Positions 51,064-59,120 of a stretch of DNA of 64,000 nucleotides are shown in pieces. Below the pieces are notes generated by a model, which was not told where the DNA came from, did not search any database, and saw nothing but the letters and a program-made list of their open reading frames with translations. Position 1 is the first letter of the stretch, and every line of letters begins with the position of its first letter. Source of the stretch: Paraburkholderia eburnea (GTDB lineage: Bacteria > Pseudomonadota > Gammaproteobacteria > Burkholderiales > Burkholderiaceae); the NCBI RefSeq assembly GCF_002917095.1, contig NZ_PQGA01000001.1:372001-436000 (forward strand). The letters are read 5' to 3'. The position numbers and the translations under genes were made by a program.

Positions 51064-51414
51064 TTATTGCTGCATGACCGTCAGCTTGTTCGCGACCGAC
51101 TTCACGCCTGCCACGCCTTGCGCGACCTGGCCTGCCTGGTCGATCTGACCCTGATCCGGCACCGTGCCGGTCAGCGTGACGGCGCCCGAGCGCGAACGCA
51201 CGGTGATGTTCGACACGTCGAGGCCCTGGGCCTTCGAGAGCGCCTTGCGCACGGTATAACCGAGCTTGCGGTCAACCTTCTTGGCGGACGGCGCCGGGGC
51301 CGCCGACGTCGTGGCCGCGGCGCTCGCCGCCGAATTGCCCTGCGCATACACGCTGCATGCGACCGTCACGCAGGCCGCAGCGGCCAGAGTCTTCAGAAAA
51401 GCGACCGATTTCAT
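51064..51414 (-). CDS. Periplasmic BON-domain protein
   Basis: This 116-residue protein has an N-terminal signal peptide (cleavage probably after SVYA) and an alanine-rich linker. One BON domain (about 45-113) shows VRKALSKAQGLDVSNITVRS, then GAVTLTGTVPDQGQI and GVKSVANKLTV. BON domains bind phospholipid or membrane surfaces and are common in OsmY-like stress proteins. The ATG at 51414 has AAGGAG at the right distance, and a strong terminator follows, so it is monocistronic. Confidence 0.92.
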   Translation of the reverse strand: MKSVAFLKTLAAAACVTVACSVYAQGNSAASAAATTSAAPAPSAKKVDRKLGYTVRKALSKAQGLDVSNITVRSRSGAVTLTGTVPDQGQIDQAGQVAQGVAGVKSVANKLTVMQQ

Positions 51415-52050
51415 GTTTTCTCCTTATTGCTATCGCGTTGTTGCTTCACACGTTGCTTCGCTCATGGCCTGGCCACGTGGCGAAAATGGACCGCCTCTTC
51501 CTGTGGCTGGACGAAGTGGCCCGTCCGGCCCAGTCTGACGGCTTCGGTACGACACCCACGGGCAGGCATGCGAGCGCATGCGCGCGTCAAGACGTAGCGA
51601 CACTGCCATGGTCAGGACACGCTGAGGCGAGAGGCAAGGATCGGGTTGCGCGAGGCAATACGCCTGCGTCGATTGCTATCAAGCTTCTGTGTGCTTGCTT
51701 GTCATAGTCGCGGTCGATCGATTCGACTCTGTGCTGGATTTCGGGCGGAGCGCCTGAGCGCGCCGCAGCGACTCACAATTTAGCCTGGGCGGCGCGCAAG
51801 CGCAAAGGATTTAGGGGCCGACGCGGCGTGCGCGCCACGCCTCGCCGCATGGCGCTGCGGCCGCCATTCTCATGTAACATCGGCAGGCGGCGGGCGCACG
51901 ACGCACTCATGACACATCGCCCCTGCACCGGCGGCGGCGCGCAGCGCGCCCGCGAGGCGCCAATCGCTAGCGATCGGTTAGCGATCGCCAGACACGCCCG
52001 GACGATCCGCCGCCGCAAGACCCGAACCTCCCGAGGCCCACCACTGCCCG
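51415..52050. other. Gene-free interval
   Basis: The 636 bp between the BON gene and the TAXI-type gene contain no coding sequence I can support. A short repeat TAGCGATCG occurs twice around 51968-51987. No terminator, RNA gene or clear promoter was seen. Confidence 0.45.
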
Positions 52051-53469
52051 ATGAAGTCCCCCTCCGGCCGCAAACCTCCTGCCCGTCTCGTCGCACGCTT
52101 CGTGGCGATTTCGTGGCGCGACCTGGCCGTCTCGTTCGGCCCCATCCTGCTGGTGAGCGTGGCGGCCATCTGGCTCGCCGTGCGGCTGATCCAGCCCGCG
52201 CCGCCCAGCACCCTGACGATGAGCGCCGGCCCCAAGGGCAGCACCTTCTGGAGCGCCGCGCAGAAGTACAAGACGATCCTCGCGCGCAACAACATCACGC
52301 TGAACGTGCTCGAATCGGAAGGCTCGGCGCAGAATCTCGCGCGCCTGTCCGACCCGGCCTCGCATGTCGATGTCGCGTTCGTGCAGGACGGTCTCTCGAG
52401 CAAGGTGCCCGAGGGACTGGTCTCGCTGGGCAGCGTGGCTTATGTGCCGCTCGCGGTGTTCTATCACGGGCCGCCCGTCACGCGTCTGTCGCAATTCGAA
52501 GGCGAGCGCGTCGCCATCGGCGCGCAAGGCAGCGGCACGCGCGAACTCGCGCTCGCGCTGCTCAAGGCCAACGGCATCGAGCCGGACGGCAAGACCCAAC
52601 TGCTGCCGCTGTCCGGCGACGACGCCGCGCGTGCGCTCGTGGCGGGCAAGATCGACGTGGCGTTTCTCGCGGGCGATTCCGCGCAGCCGCCGGTCATGGG
52701 CCGCCTCATGCGTATGCCGGGTGTGCGCTTTTTCGACTTCGCCCAGGCCGACGCCTATGCGCGCCGCTTCCCCTACCTCACGGCGATCACGATCCCGATG
52801 GGCGCGTTCGACTTCGGGCGCAACCTGCCCGCCGCGCCCCTGCACTTCATCGCGCCGACGGCCGAACTGGTCGCGCGCGACTCGCTGCATCCGGCGCTCT
52901 CCGACCTGCTCATCGAAGCGGCCAAGGAAGTCCACGGGCGCTCGACGCTGCTGCAGCGCGCGGGCGAATTCCCCGCGCCGCGCGCGCAGGACTTCCCGAT
53001 CAGCGACGATGCCGCACGCTACTACAAATCGGGCAAGAGCTTCCTCTATCGGCTGCTGCCGTTCTGGCTGGCGAGTCTCGCCGACCGCTTGCTCGTCGTG
53101 CTCGTGCCGATCATCGTCGTGCTGATTCCGGGGCTGCGTCTCGTGCCTGGGCTCTACGCCTGGCGGGTAAAATCGCGGATCTACCGCTGGTACGGTTCGC
53201 TCATTGCGCTGGAGCGCGCCGCGCTCGCCGACAATTCGCCCGAAGAGCGCCGCTCGCTCATGCGCCAGCTCGACAAGATCGAGGAGTCGGTGAACGGCAT
53301 GAAGATGCCGCTCGCTTATGCGGGGCAGTTTTACGTGCTGCGCGAACATATCGGCTTCGTGCGCGAGCGGCTGCTGGCCGTGCGCGAGAAGCTCGAAGCG
53401 ACGCGCGACGAAGCGGACAAAGCGGACGAAGCGCATGAAGCGCAAGGCAAAGGCAGCGCCCAGGACTGA
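52051..53469 (+). CDS. TAXI-family TRAP transporter solute-binding-like membrane protein
   Basis: This 472-residue protein has one N-terminal helix (about 30-50) and then a TAXI substrate-binding domain (about 55-335). SAGPKGSTFWSAAQKYKTIL, LESEGSAQNLARL and GERVAIGAQGSGTRELALAL are its ligand-site blocks. A second helix pair follows at about 345-372 and a charged cytoplasmic tail. Unlike true TRAP binding proteins it is membrane-anchored and no TRAP permease gene is near, so it probably senses or presents a small organic acid rather than forming a complete transporter. This anchored type is common in Burkholderia. The tail ends in a D/E/A/K-rich stretch. Confidence 0.85.
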   Translation: MKSPSGRKPPARLVARFVAISWRDLAVSFGPILLVSVAAIWLAVRLIQPAPPSTLTMSAGPKGSTFWSAAQKYKTILARNNITLNVLESEGSAQNLARLSDPASHVDVAFVQDGLSSKVPEGLVSLGSVAYVPLAVFYHGPPVTRLSQFEGERVAIGAQGSGTRELALALLKANGIEPDGKTQLLPLSGDDAARALVAGKIDVAFLAGDSAQPPVMGRLMRMPGVRFFDFAQADAYARRFPYLTAITIPMGAFDFGRNLPAAPLHFIAPTAELVARDSLHPALSDLLIEAAKEVHGRSTLLQRAGEFPAPRAQDFPISDDAARYYKSGKSFLYRLLPFWLASLADRLLVVLVPIIVVLIPGLRLVPGLYAWRVKSRIYRWYGSLIALERAALADNSPEERRSLMRQLDKIEESVNGMKMPLAYAGQFYVLREHIGFVRERLLAVREKLEATRDEADKADEAHEAQGKGSAQD

Positions 53470-53642
53470 ACAGCCCCGGATGCCGACGAACCCGCAAGCC
53501 GCGCCCAGGCAGGACAAAGGCCGGGGCGGGCACGTGAGGAAAGTCCCGAGGTAAAAAAGCAGCACGCAGAACCGAATACGATCGATACTCGAACGACGGG
53601 CCGCCGGTGCGGTCCGCATGAAGCCCATCTCGGAGGAACAGC

Positions 53643-54296
53643 ATGATCCGCGGCATCGACGCCAACCAGCCGGCCTGGTTCTACGACTTCGTGTCGCCGT
53701 TCTCGTACCTGCTGCTGGAGCAGTACGACAAGTGGCCGGGCTTCGACTTCGTGCCGACGCCGGTTCTGCTCAGCGACCTCTACCGTCATTGGGGCACGCC
53801 GTATGGCGGCGCGGTTCCCGCCAAGCGCATCTTCACCTATCGCCATGCGCTCTTTCGCGCCGAACAGCTCGGCATTCCGCTGAAGATGCCGCCCGCGCAT
53901 CCGTTCGACTCGGTCAAGCCGATGCTGCTGGCAATCGCCGCGGGCGGCGAATTCGCCTGCGTGCGCGAGATCTTCCGTTTCATCTGGCGCGAGGGCCGCG
54001 ACCCGTCGAGCGACGAAGGCTTCGAGCAGTTGTGCGAGCGCGTGGGCATCGCGCACGGCGAGGCGCTGATCGAAGAGGAAGCGGTGCGCGCGCAACTGCG
54101 CCGCTACACCAACGATGCGATCTCGATGGGTGTATTCGGCGTGCCGACCTTCTGGATGAACAAACAGCTCTTCTGGGGCGAGGACGCGCTGCCGATGGTG
54201 CTCTACGTCGCGCGCTCGCCGAACTGGCTCGACTCGCGCGAGGTCAAGCGCATCAGCACGCTGCCCTCGGGGCTGGTCAAGCCGGAAACCGCTTAA
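53643..54296 (+). CDS. DsbA-family oxidoreductase, 2-hydroxychromene-2-carboxylate isomerase-like
   Basis: This 217-residue thioredoxin-fold protein has the active N-terminal site FYDFVSPFSYL, where serine replaces the CxxC pair. This is typical of the kappa-GST/2-hydroxychromene-2-carboxylate isomerase family. The cis-proline loop is GVFGVPTFWMN. It probably uses glutathione to isomerise or conjugate an aromatic compound. The ATG at 53643 has GGAGG upstream. A LysR-type regulator gene follows on the same strand with a palindrome between them. The real substrate is unknown. Confidence 0.85.
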   Translation: MIRGIDANQPAWFYDFVSPFSYLLLEQYDKWPGFDFVPTPVLLSDLYRHWGTPYGGAVPAKRIFTYRHALFRAEQLGIPLKMPPAHPFDSVKPMLLAIAAGGEFACVREIFRFIWREGRDPSSDEGFEQLCERVGIAHGEALIEEEAVRAQLRRYTNDAISMGVFGVPTFWMNKQLFWGEDALPMVLYVARSPNWLDSREVKRISTLPSGLVKPETA

Positions 54297-54346
54297 GGCC
54301 AGTCCGAATCTGCGTCAGGCGCGACCCTCGGCGGCGCAACTGATGC

Positions 54347-54372
54347 CCGCCATAGGGCGCACCCTATGGCGG
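54347..54372. promoter_or_regulatory. Perfect palindrome before the LysR-type gene
   Basis: An 11-bp inverted repeat (CCGCCATAGGG and its complement around CGCA) lies 50 bp after the DsbA-like stop and about 113 bp before the LysR-type start. It has no T-run. The ATAGGG-N4-CCCTAT core resembles sites of LysR-type regulators, so an auto-regulatory operator is possible; a terminator is the alternative. Confidence 0.45.
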
Positions 54373-54484
54373 CCGGGCGCGTGGCGGCATAAGGTTATGC
54401 CTGAAGCCGTGCGCGCGCAGCACGGCAGCCGCTCCCCACGCGGCCTCCAGAGCCGGATTTCAAGCCCCCACGCCTTTGCATCAC

Positions 54485-55486
54485 ATGGACGACACTGCCC
54501 TTTCCCTCGACATCTGGCTCGTGCGCGTGCTGCGCACGCTGCTGGTCGAGCGCAGCGTCACGCAGGCCGCGCTGCGGCTGAACCAGACCCAGCCGGCCAT
54601 CAGCACGGCACTGCGGCGGCTGCGCGAGATCCTCGGCGACCCCATCCTCGTGCGCGGCAAGTCCGGCATGGTGCCGACCGAATATGGCGAGTCGCTGCTC
54701 GCGCACGCCCAGCGCGTGCTGCGCGACGTCGATTTCGTCGCCACGCCGCACGGCGACTTCGACCCGGAGCGCTCGAAGCGCACCTTCCGCGTGGCCGCAC
54801 CCGATTACCTCAACGACTTCTTCATGCCGACGCTGATCGCCTGGTTTCGGGAGGCGGCACCGGCGGCCCGGCTGGAGATCCTGTCGCTGTCGCCCACGCT
54901 CGACCACTACGGCGCGCTGGAGGCGGGCGAGCTTGACATCGTGATCGGCAACTGGCCGAAGCCGGACGCGCGTTTCGCGCGCAGCGACCTGTTCACGGAC
55001 CGCATCGTCTGCATGATGCGCGCCGAGCATCCGCTCGCGCGCGGGCCGCTCACGCGCGAGGCTTACCTGGCGGCGGCGCACCTCGCGCCCACGCCTTATA
55101 CCGGCGCGAACGCCAGCCCTGTCGATATCGGCTTCGCGAAGGCGCGCGCGCACCGGCACATCGTCGCGACGCTGCCCTACTTCGGCCTTGTGCCGCAGGT
55201 GCTGCTGCAATCCGATCTGATCTTCACCACGACGCGGCGCTTCGCGACGCACTACGCAGGGCTGCTGCCGATCGCCGTCGCCGAGCCGCCGTTCGCATTT
55301 CCGCGCATTCGCTGCTATCAGATGTGGCATCCGCAACCGGACCGGCCGAGCGACGTGCACTGGCTGCGCGATCTGATCGAAGGCGTGTCGGCGTCGTTGA
55401 CGGTGCGCGGCGGCAAGCGTGCGAGCGGCACGCGTAGCAAACCGGGCGCGCAGGCGGTTTCTGCATCGACGCAGGAAGAGGCCTGA
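54485..55486 (+). CDS. LysR-family transcriptional regulator
   Basis: This 333-residue regulator has its helix-turn-helix at about residues 18-60 (LLVERSVTQAALRLNQTQPA, ISTALRRLREILGDPILVR) and a LysR substrate domain after residue 90. That domain shows FRVAAPDYLNDFFMPTLIAW and the effector-site-like DIVIGNWPKP. It resembles the NodD/NahR-like group with a GLVP hinge near residue 237. The ATG at 54485 is chosen; an upstream TTG at 54476 would add three residues. It may control the DsbA-like gene upstream or its own transcript through the palindrome at 54347-54372. The effector is unknown. Confidence 0.9.
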   Translation: MDDTALSLDIWLVRVLRTLLVERSVTQAALRLNQTQPAISTALRRLREILGDPILVRGKSGMVPTEYGESLLAHAQRVLRDVDFVATPHGDFDPERSKRTFRVAAPDYLNDFFMPTLIAWFREAAPAARLEILSLSPTLDHYGALEAGELDIVIGNWPKPDARFARSDLFTDRIVCMMRAEHPLARGPLTREAYLAAAHLAPTPYTGANASPVDIGFAKARAHRHIVATLPYFGLVPQVLLQSDLIFTTTRRFATHYAGLLPIAVAEPPFAFPRIRCYQMWHPQPDRPSDVHWLRDLIEGVSASLTVRGGKRASGTRSKPGAQAVSASTQEEA

Positions 55487-55521
55487 TTCCACGCCGAATC
55501 ATTCGGATACCGAATCGATGG

Positions 55522-55552
55522 AAAATCCTGGCTCAGCGCGACGCTTGCTGAG
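55522..55552 (-). terminator. Rho-independent terminator of the DUF995-like gene
   Basis: A 7-bp stem (GCTCAGC at 55531-55537 with GCTGAGC, 55546-55552) directly follows the minus-strand stop codon and is followed by CAGGATTTT on that strand. Confidence 0.55.
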
Positions 55553-55948
55553 CTACTTCGACACCTTCATTTTCCATTCGGGCTGACCCGCTAGCACGAA
55601 GTCACCATCGCCGGTCTTGACGACTGAGCGGCACCAGTCGGTGACGTCCTTGCGCCAGTCCACATGGCTGCAGAACTGTCCGTCGTCGGATATTTTCCAG
55701 GTGCCGGTACCGAGATGCGTGTGATGCTTCGACGTCATGAAGCCGGAACTCCAGACCGCTTCGACGCTACCGTCGCTGGCGTCTTTCCACAGCGTCGTCG
55801 AGCCGTCCTCGTAGGTGATCTCGATCTGCGCGCCCGGCAGCAGTTGCTGGAGTTCGTCGCGCGTGAGCGGCGTGGCGCCGTCGGCAAAGGCCGGCGAAGA
55901 GGCGAGCGCGGGGAGCGCGACCGCAAGGCTTGCGAGCAGGACTTTCAT
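55553..55948 (-). CDS. Secreted hypothetical protein (DUF995-like)
   Basis: This 131-residue protein has a clear signal peptide (cleavage likely after PAFA). The mature part contains ITYEDGSTTLWKDASDG, HLGTGTWKISDDGQFCSH and DWCRSVVKTGDG; the two cysteines may form a disulfide. The GTWKI...FC...WC spacing resembles DUF995, a periplasmic family of unknown role, but I could not verify this. It is convergent with the LysR-type gene, and a terminator for xdhC lies upstream of it. Probably monocistronic. Confidence 0.7.
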   Translation of the reverse strand: MKVLLASLAVALPALASSPAFADGATPLTRDELQQLLPGAQIEITYEDGSTTLWKDASDGSVEAVWSSGFMTSKHHTHLGTGTWKISDDGQFCSHVDWRKDVTDWCRSVVKTGDGDFVLAGQPEWKMKVSK

Positions 55949-55980
55949 GTTTGACCTCTTTTACCGTCATGCAGCAGCAC

Positions 55981-56013
55981 AAAACATATTGGGCGGCACG
56001 TAGGCCGCCCAAT
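55981..56013 (-). terminator. Rho-independent terminator of the xdhABC operon
   Basis: A perfect 10-bp stem (ATTGGGCGGC at 55988-55997 and its complement at 56004-56013) with a six-base loop is followed on the minus strand by ATGTTTTG. It lies 90 bp after the xdhC stop. Outer GCAGCAGC/GCTGCTGC sequences could extend the structure. Confidence 0.7.
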
Positions 56014-56102
56014 TCATTGAAGCTGCTGCGAGGTCCAAAAGCAAATTGATGCGCTTGCTACATTCACGCGTCTATCGCGTGCTTTGTGCTCTTTCGAATC
56101 GA

Positions 56103-56690
56103 TTACGCCTGTGCGAATGCCTCGCGATGCACTTCGTTCGGCAACTTCACCCGCATCTGCATCAACTGCGCCGCCACCGCCACGGCGATCGACGACGGCG
56201 CCTTGTCCACGATTCCCCTCACGCCGATCGGGCAAGTGATCTCTTCCATACGTTCCGCCGCCACGCCACGCTCGACCAGGCGCCGCTCGAATTTCACGCG
56301 CTTGGTCTGCGAACCGATCAGTCCGAACCACGCGAAATCGCGCCGACGCATGATGTGCTCCGACAACTCGAAATCGAGCGCATGGTTGTGCGTCATCACG
56401 ATGAAGTACGTGCCGGGCGGCGCTTCATCGACGATCGCGGCGGGCGTGTCGGTCGCTTCGACCTGCACGTTCGCCGGCACTTCGTCGGGGAACAGCTCGT
56501 CGCGCTCGTCCACCCACTGCACGACGCACGGCAGCATGCCGAGCAGCGTCACCAGCGCGTGCCCCACATGCCCCGCGCCGAACAGCACGACGTGCATCGG
56601 CCCGTACTGCGGCACCGGCGTGCTGCGGCGGCCGATCACGACACGGCCGGTTTTATCGACGTTCACGCAATGATCCGGATGACCTGGCAT
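56103..56690 (-). CDS. xdhC: Xanthine dehydrogenase accessory protein XdhC, lacking the N-terminal domain
   Basis: This 195-residue protein contains the C-terminal Rossmann part of XdhC (VVLFGAGHVGHALVTLLG, VVQWVDERDE, YFIVMTHNHALDFELSEHIM, FGLIGSQTKRVKFE), which helps insert sulfurated molybdenum cofactor into xanthine dehydrogenase. Normal XdhC proteins are about 270-340 residues with an N-terminal XdhC/CoxI domain of about 100 residues. That domain is absent and there is no room for it: the xdhB stop lies only 27 bp upstream and is in the same frame. Translation starts at an ATG with AGAGGAG upstream. It may be a working short version or a remnant of a deletion that also joined it tightly to xdhB. 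Confidence 0.82.
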   Translation of the reverse strand: MPGHPDHCVNVDKTGRVVIGRRSTPVPQYGPMHVVLFGAGHVGHALVTLLGMLPCVVQWVDERDELFPDEVPANVQVEATDTPAAIVDEAPPGTYFIVMTHNHALDFELSEHIMRRRDFAWFGLIGSQTKRVKFERRLVERGVAAERMEEITCPIGVRGIVDKAPSSIAVAVAAQLMQMRVKLPNEVHREAFAQA

Positions 56691-56717
56691 ATCCCGCTCC
56701 TCTCGTTCGACCTGGTC

Positions 56718-59072
56718 TCAACCGCGCGCCATCGTGCGTACCGCGCGCACGCCTTTAAGGATTTCCTCGGCGGTCGCGGGGGCGTTCATCGGCGGATTGA
56801 AGCGGTAGTCGGCCACGCTCGCGACGGCGTCGCGGATCGCGAAGAACACCGAGAACGGCAGCAGCAGCGGCGGCTCGCCCACGGCCTTCGAACGGTGGAT
56901 GCTGTCCTCGGCGTTACGGTTGTTGAAGAGCTTCACGCTGAATTCGGGCGGCGTGTCATTCACGGTCGGGATCTTGTAGGTGGACGGCGCGTGCGTCATC
57001 AGCTTGCCGTCCGGCTTCCACCAGAGTTCTTCCGTGGTGAGCCAGCCCATGCCCTGAATGAAGCCGCCTTCCACCTGCCCCACGTCGAGCGCGGGATTGA
57101 GCGACGCGCCCACGTCGTGCAGCGCATCGGCGCGCAGCACGCGCATTTCGCCCGTGAGCGTATCGATCACGACTTCCGACACCGCCGCGCCGTACGAGTA
57201 GTAGTAGAACGGCCGCCCGCGCAGCGTCGCCTGATCCCAGTAGAGCTTGGGCGTGGCGTAGAAGCCGTCCGACCAGAGTTGCACGCGCGCAAGATAGGCC
57301 TTCTGCACCAGCGTGCCGAACGGCACGACTTCGTCGCCGACGATCGCGCAGTCGTTGGCGAAGCGCACGTCCGCCGCGCTGACACGGCCCTTGCCCCACG
57401 TCGTGGCCGCGAGCGAGGCGAGCCGCTCGCGCAACTGGCGCGCGGCGTCCTGCGCGGCCTTGCCGTTCAGGTCGCTGCCCGTCGAAGCTGCCGTCGCCGA
57501 GGTATTGGCGACCTTGCTCGTGTCCGTGGCCGTGACGCGCACCCGGCCGAATTCGATGCCAAGCTCATGCGCGACGACCTGCGCGACCTTGGTGTTGAGG
57601 CCCTGGCCCATTTCGGTGCCGCCGTGATTCACTAGCACGGAACCATCGGTGTAGATGTGCACCAGCGCGCCAGCCTGGTTGAAGTGCGTGACGTTGAACG
57701 CGATGCCGAATTTCACCGGCGTAATCGCGATGCCCTTCTTGAGCACTTCGTTCTTCGCGTTGAATTCGCGGATCGCGGCGCGGCGCTTGCGATAGCCGCA
57801 GCTTTCCACCAGCTCGTCCATCAACTCGCGGATCACATTGTCTTCGATGGTCTGGCCGTAGGGCGTCTCGTTGTTCTCGGTCTTGCCGTACAGATTGCGC
57901 AGGCGCACGTCGAGCGGATCGAGGCCGAGCGAGCGCGCCACATCGTCCATGATGTATTCGATCGCGAACGCGCCTTGCGGGCCGCCGAAGCCACGAAACG
58001 CCGTGTTCGACTGCGTATTGGTCTTGCCGCAGAAGCCCGAGATCGACACGTCGGGCAGCCAGTAGGCGTTGTCGAAGTGGCAGACCGCGCGCGTCATCAC
58101 AGGGCCGGACAGATCCGCCGAGAAACCGCAGCGCGAGGTCATATCGACGCTCACGCCTTCGATCGTGCCTTGATCGTCGTAGCCCACTTCGTAGGTGTAG
58201 TGGAAGTCGTGCCGCTTGCCCGTGATCATCATGTCGTCGTCACGGTCCGGGCGCAGCTTCACGGGGCACAGCAGCTTCCACGCGGCGAGCGCCGCGCAGC
58301 ACGCGAAGATGCCCGACTGCGATTCCTTGCCGCCGAAACCGCCGCCCATGCGCCGGCATTCCACCAAAACATTGTGCGAGGCCACGCCCAGCACGTGCGC
58401 GACCAGATGCTGCATTTCGCTCGGGTGCTGCGTCGAGCACCAGACATGCATGCCGTCGTCGTCCTTCGGTACCGCGTAGGCGATCTGCCCTTCCAGATAG
58501 AACTGCTCCTGGCCGCCCAGCAGCATCTCGCCTTCATGGCGATGCGCGGCGCGTGCGGCGCGCGTGGACGCTTCGCCGCGCGCGAGCTTCATCGGCGGCA
58601 GCACCGATTGATTCGCGGCGCGCGCCTGCTGCGCCGTGAGGATCGGCGGGAGTTCTTCGTACTGCACGTCGGCGCGGCGCGCGGCGAGGCGCGCCGTATC
58701 GTGTGAGGTCGCCACGACGATGAACATCGGCTGCCCCACGAATTGCACGATGCCGTCGGCCAGCACGGGGTCGTCGTGGATGATCGGGCCGCAGTCGTTG
58801 ACGCCGGGAATGTCCTCGGCGGTGAGCACGGCCACGACGCCCGGCGTCGCGCGCACTTTCGCGAGATCCATCGAGACGATGCGCGCATGCGGCTTCTGCG
58901 ACAACCCGAGCGCGGCATGCAGCGTGCCGGCCACGGTCGGAATGTCGTCGGTATAGGTGGCGCGTCCGCTCACGTGCAGATGCGCGGATTCATGCGGGCG
59001 CGAGACGTGCACCTGGGCGAAAGGTTCGCGCGCCTTGGCTTCTTCCAGGAACGGTTCGGCTTGCTGGTTCAT
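56718..59072 (-). CDS. xdhB: Xanthine dehydrogenase, molybdopterin-binding subunit XdhB
   Basis: This 784-residue large subunit belongs to the xanthine oxidase family and oxidises hypoxanthine and xanthine to urate in the cytosol. The N-terminal a/b hammerhead domain contains GRATYTDDIPTVAGTLHAAL. Molybdenum-cofactor-binding blocks include ECRRMGGGFGGKESQSG, NTAFRGFGGPQGAFAIEY, NHGGTEMGQGLNTKVAQVVA and SKAVGEPPLLL, with the catalytic glutamate in the last. Length is as expected. The ATG at 59072 has GGAG upstream. It is the middle gene of xdhABC. Confidence 0.95.
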   Translation of the reverse strand: MNQQAEPFLEEAKAREPFAQVHVSRPHESAHLHVSGRATYTDDIPTVAGTLHAALGLSQKPHARIVSMDLAKVRATPGVVAVLTAEDIPGVNDCGPIIHDDPVLADGIVQFVGQPMFIVVATSHDTARLAARRADVQYEELPPILTAQQARAANQSVLPPMKLARGEASTRAARAAHRHEGEMLLGGQEQFYLEGQIAYAVPKDDDGMHVWCSTQHPSEMQHLVAHVLGVASHNVLVECRRMGGGFGGKESQSGIFACCAALAAWKLLCPVKLRPDRDDDMMITGKRHDFHYTYEVGYDDQGTIEGVSVDMTSRCGFSADLSGPVMTRAVCHFDNAYWLPDVSISGFCGKTNTQSNTAFRGFGGPQGAFAIEYIMDDVARSLGLDPLDVRLRNLYGKTENNETPYGQTIEDNVIRELMDELVESCGYRKRRAAIREFNAKNEVLKKGIAITPVKFGIAFNVTHFNQAGALVHIYTDGSVLVNHGGTEMGQGLNTKVAQVVAHELGIEFGRVRVTATDTSKVANTSATAASTGSDLNGKAAQDAARQLRERLASLAATTWGKGRVSAADVRFANDCAIVGDEVVPFGTLVQKAYLARVQLWSDGFYATPKLYWDQATLRGRPFYYYSYGAAVSEVVIDTLTGEMRVLRADALHDVGASLNPALDVGQVEGGFIQGMGWLTTEELWWKPDGKLMTHAPSTYKIPTVNDTPPEFSVKLFNNRNAEDSIHRSKAVGEPPLLLPFSVFFAIRDAVASVADYRFNPPMNAPATAEEILKGVRAVRTMARG

Positions 59073-59120
59073 GGTTTAGTTCTCCGTATCTCTTGCGTAC
59101 TGCTTCCGTTTCCTGGGTTT

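Noticed and set aside
51967..53628. A 553-codon minus-strand open frame opposite the TAXI-type gene
   Set aside because: Composition is low-complexity and charged with no recognisable fold; the plus-strand protein has clear TAXI motifs.
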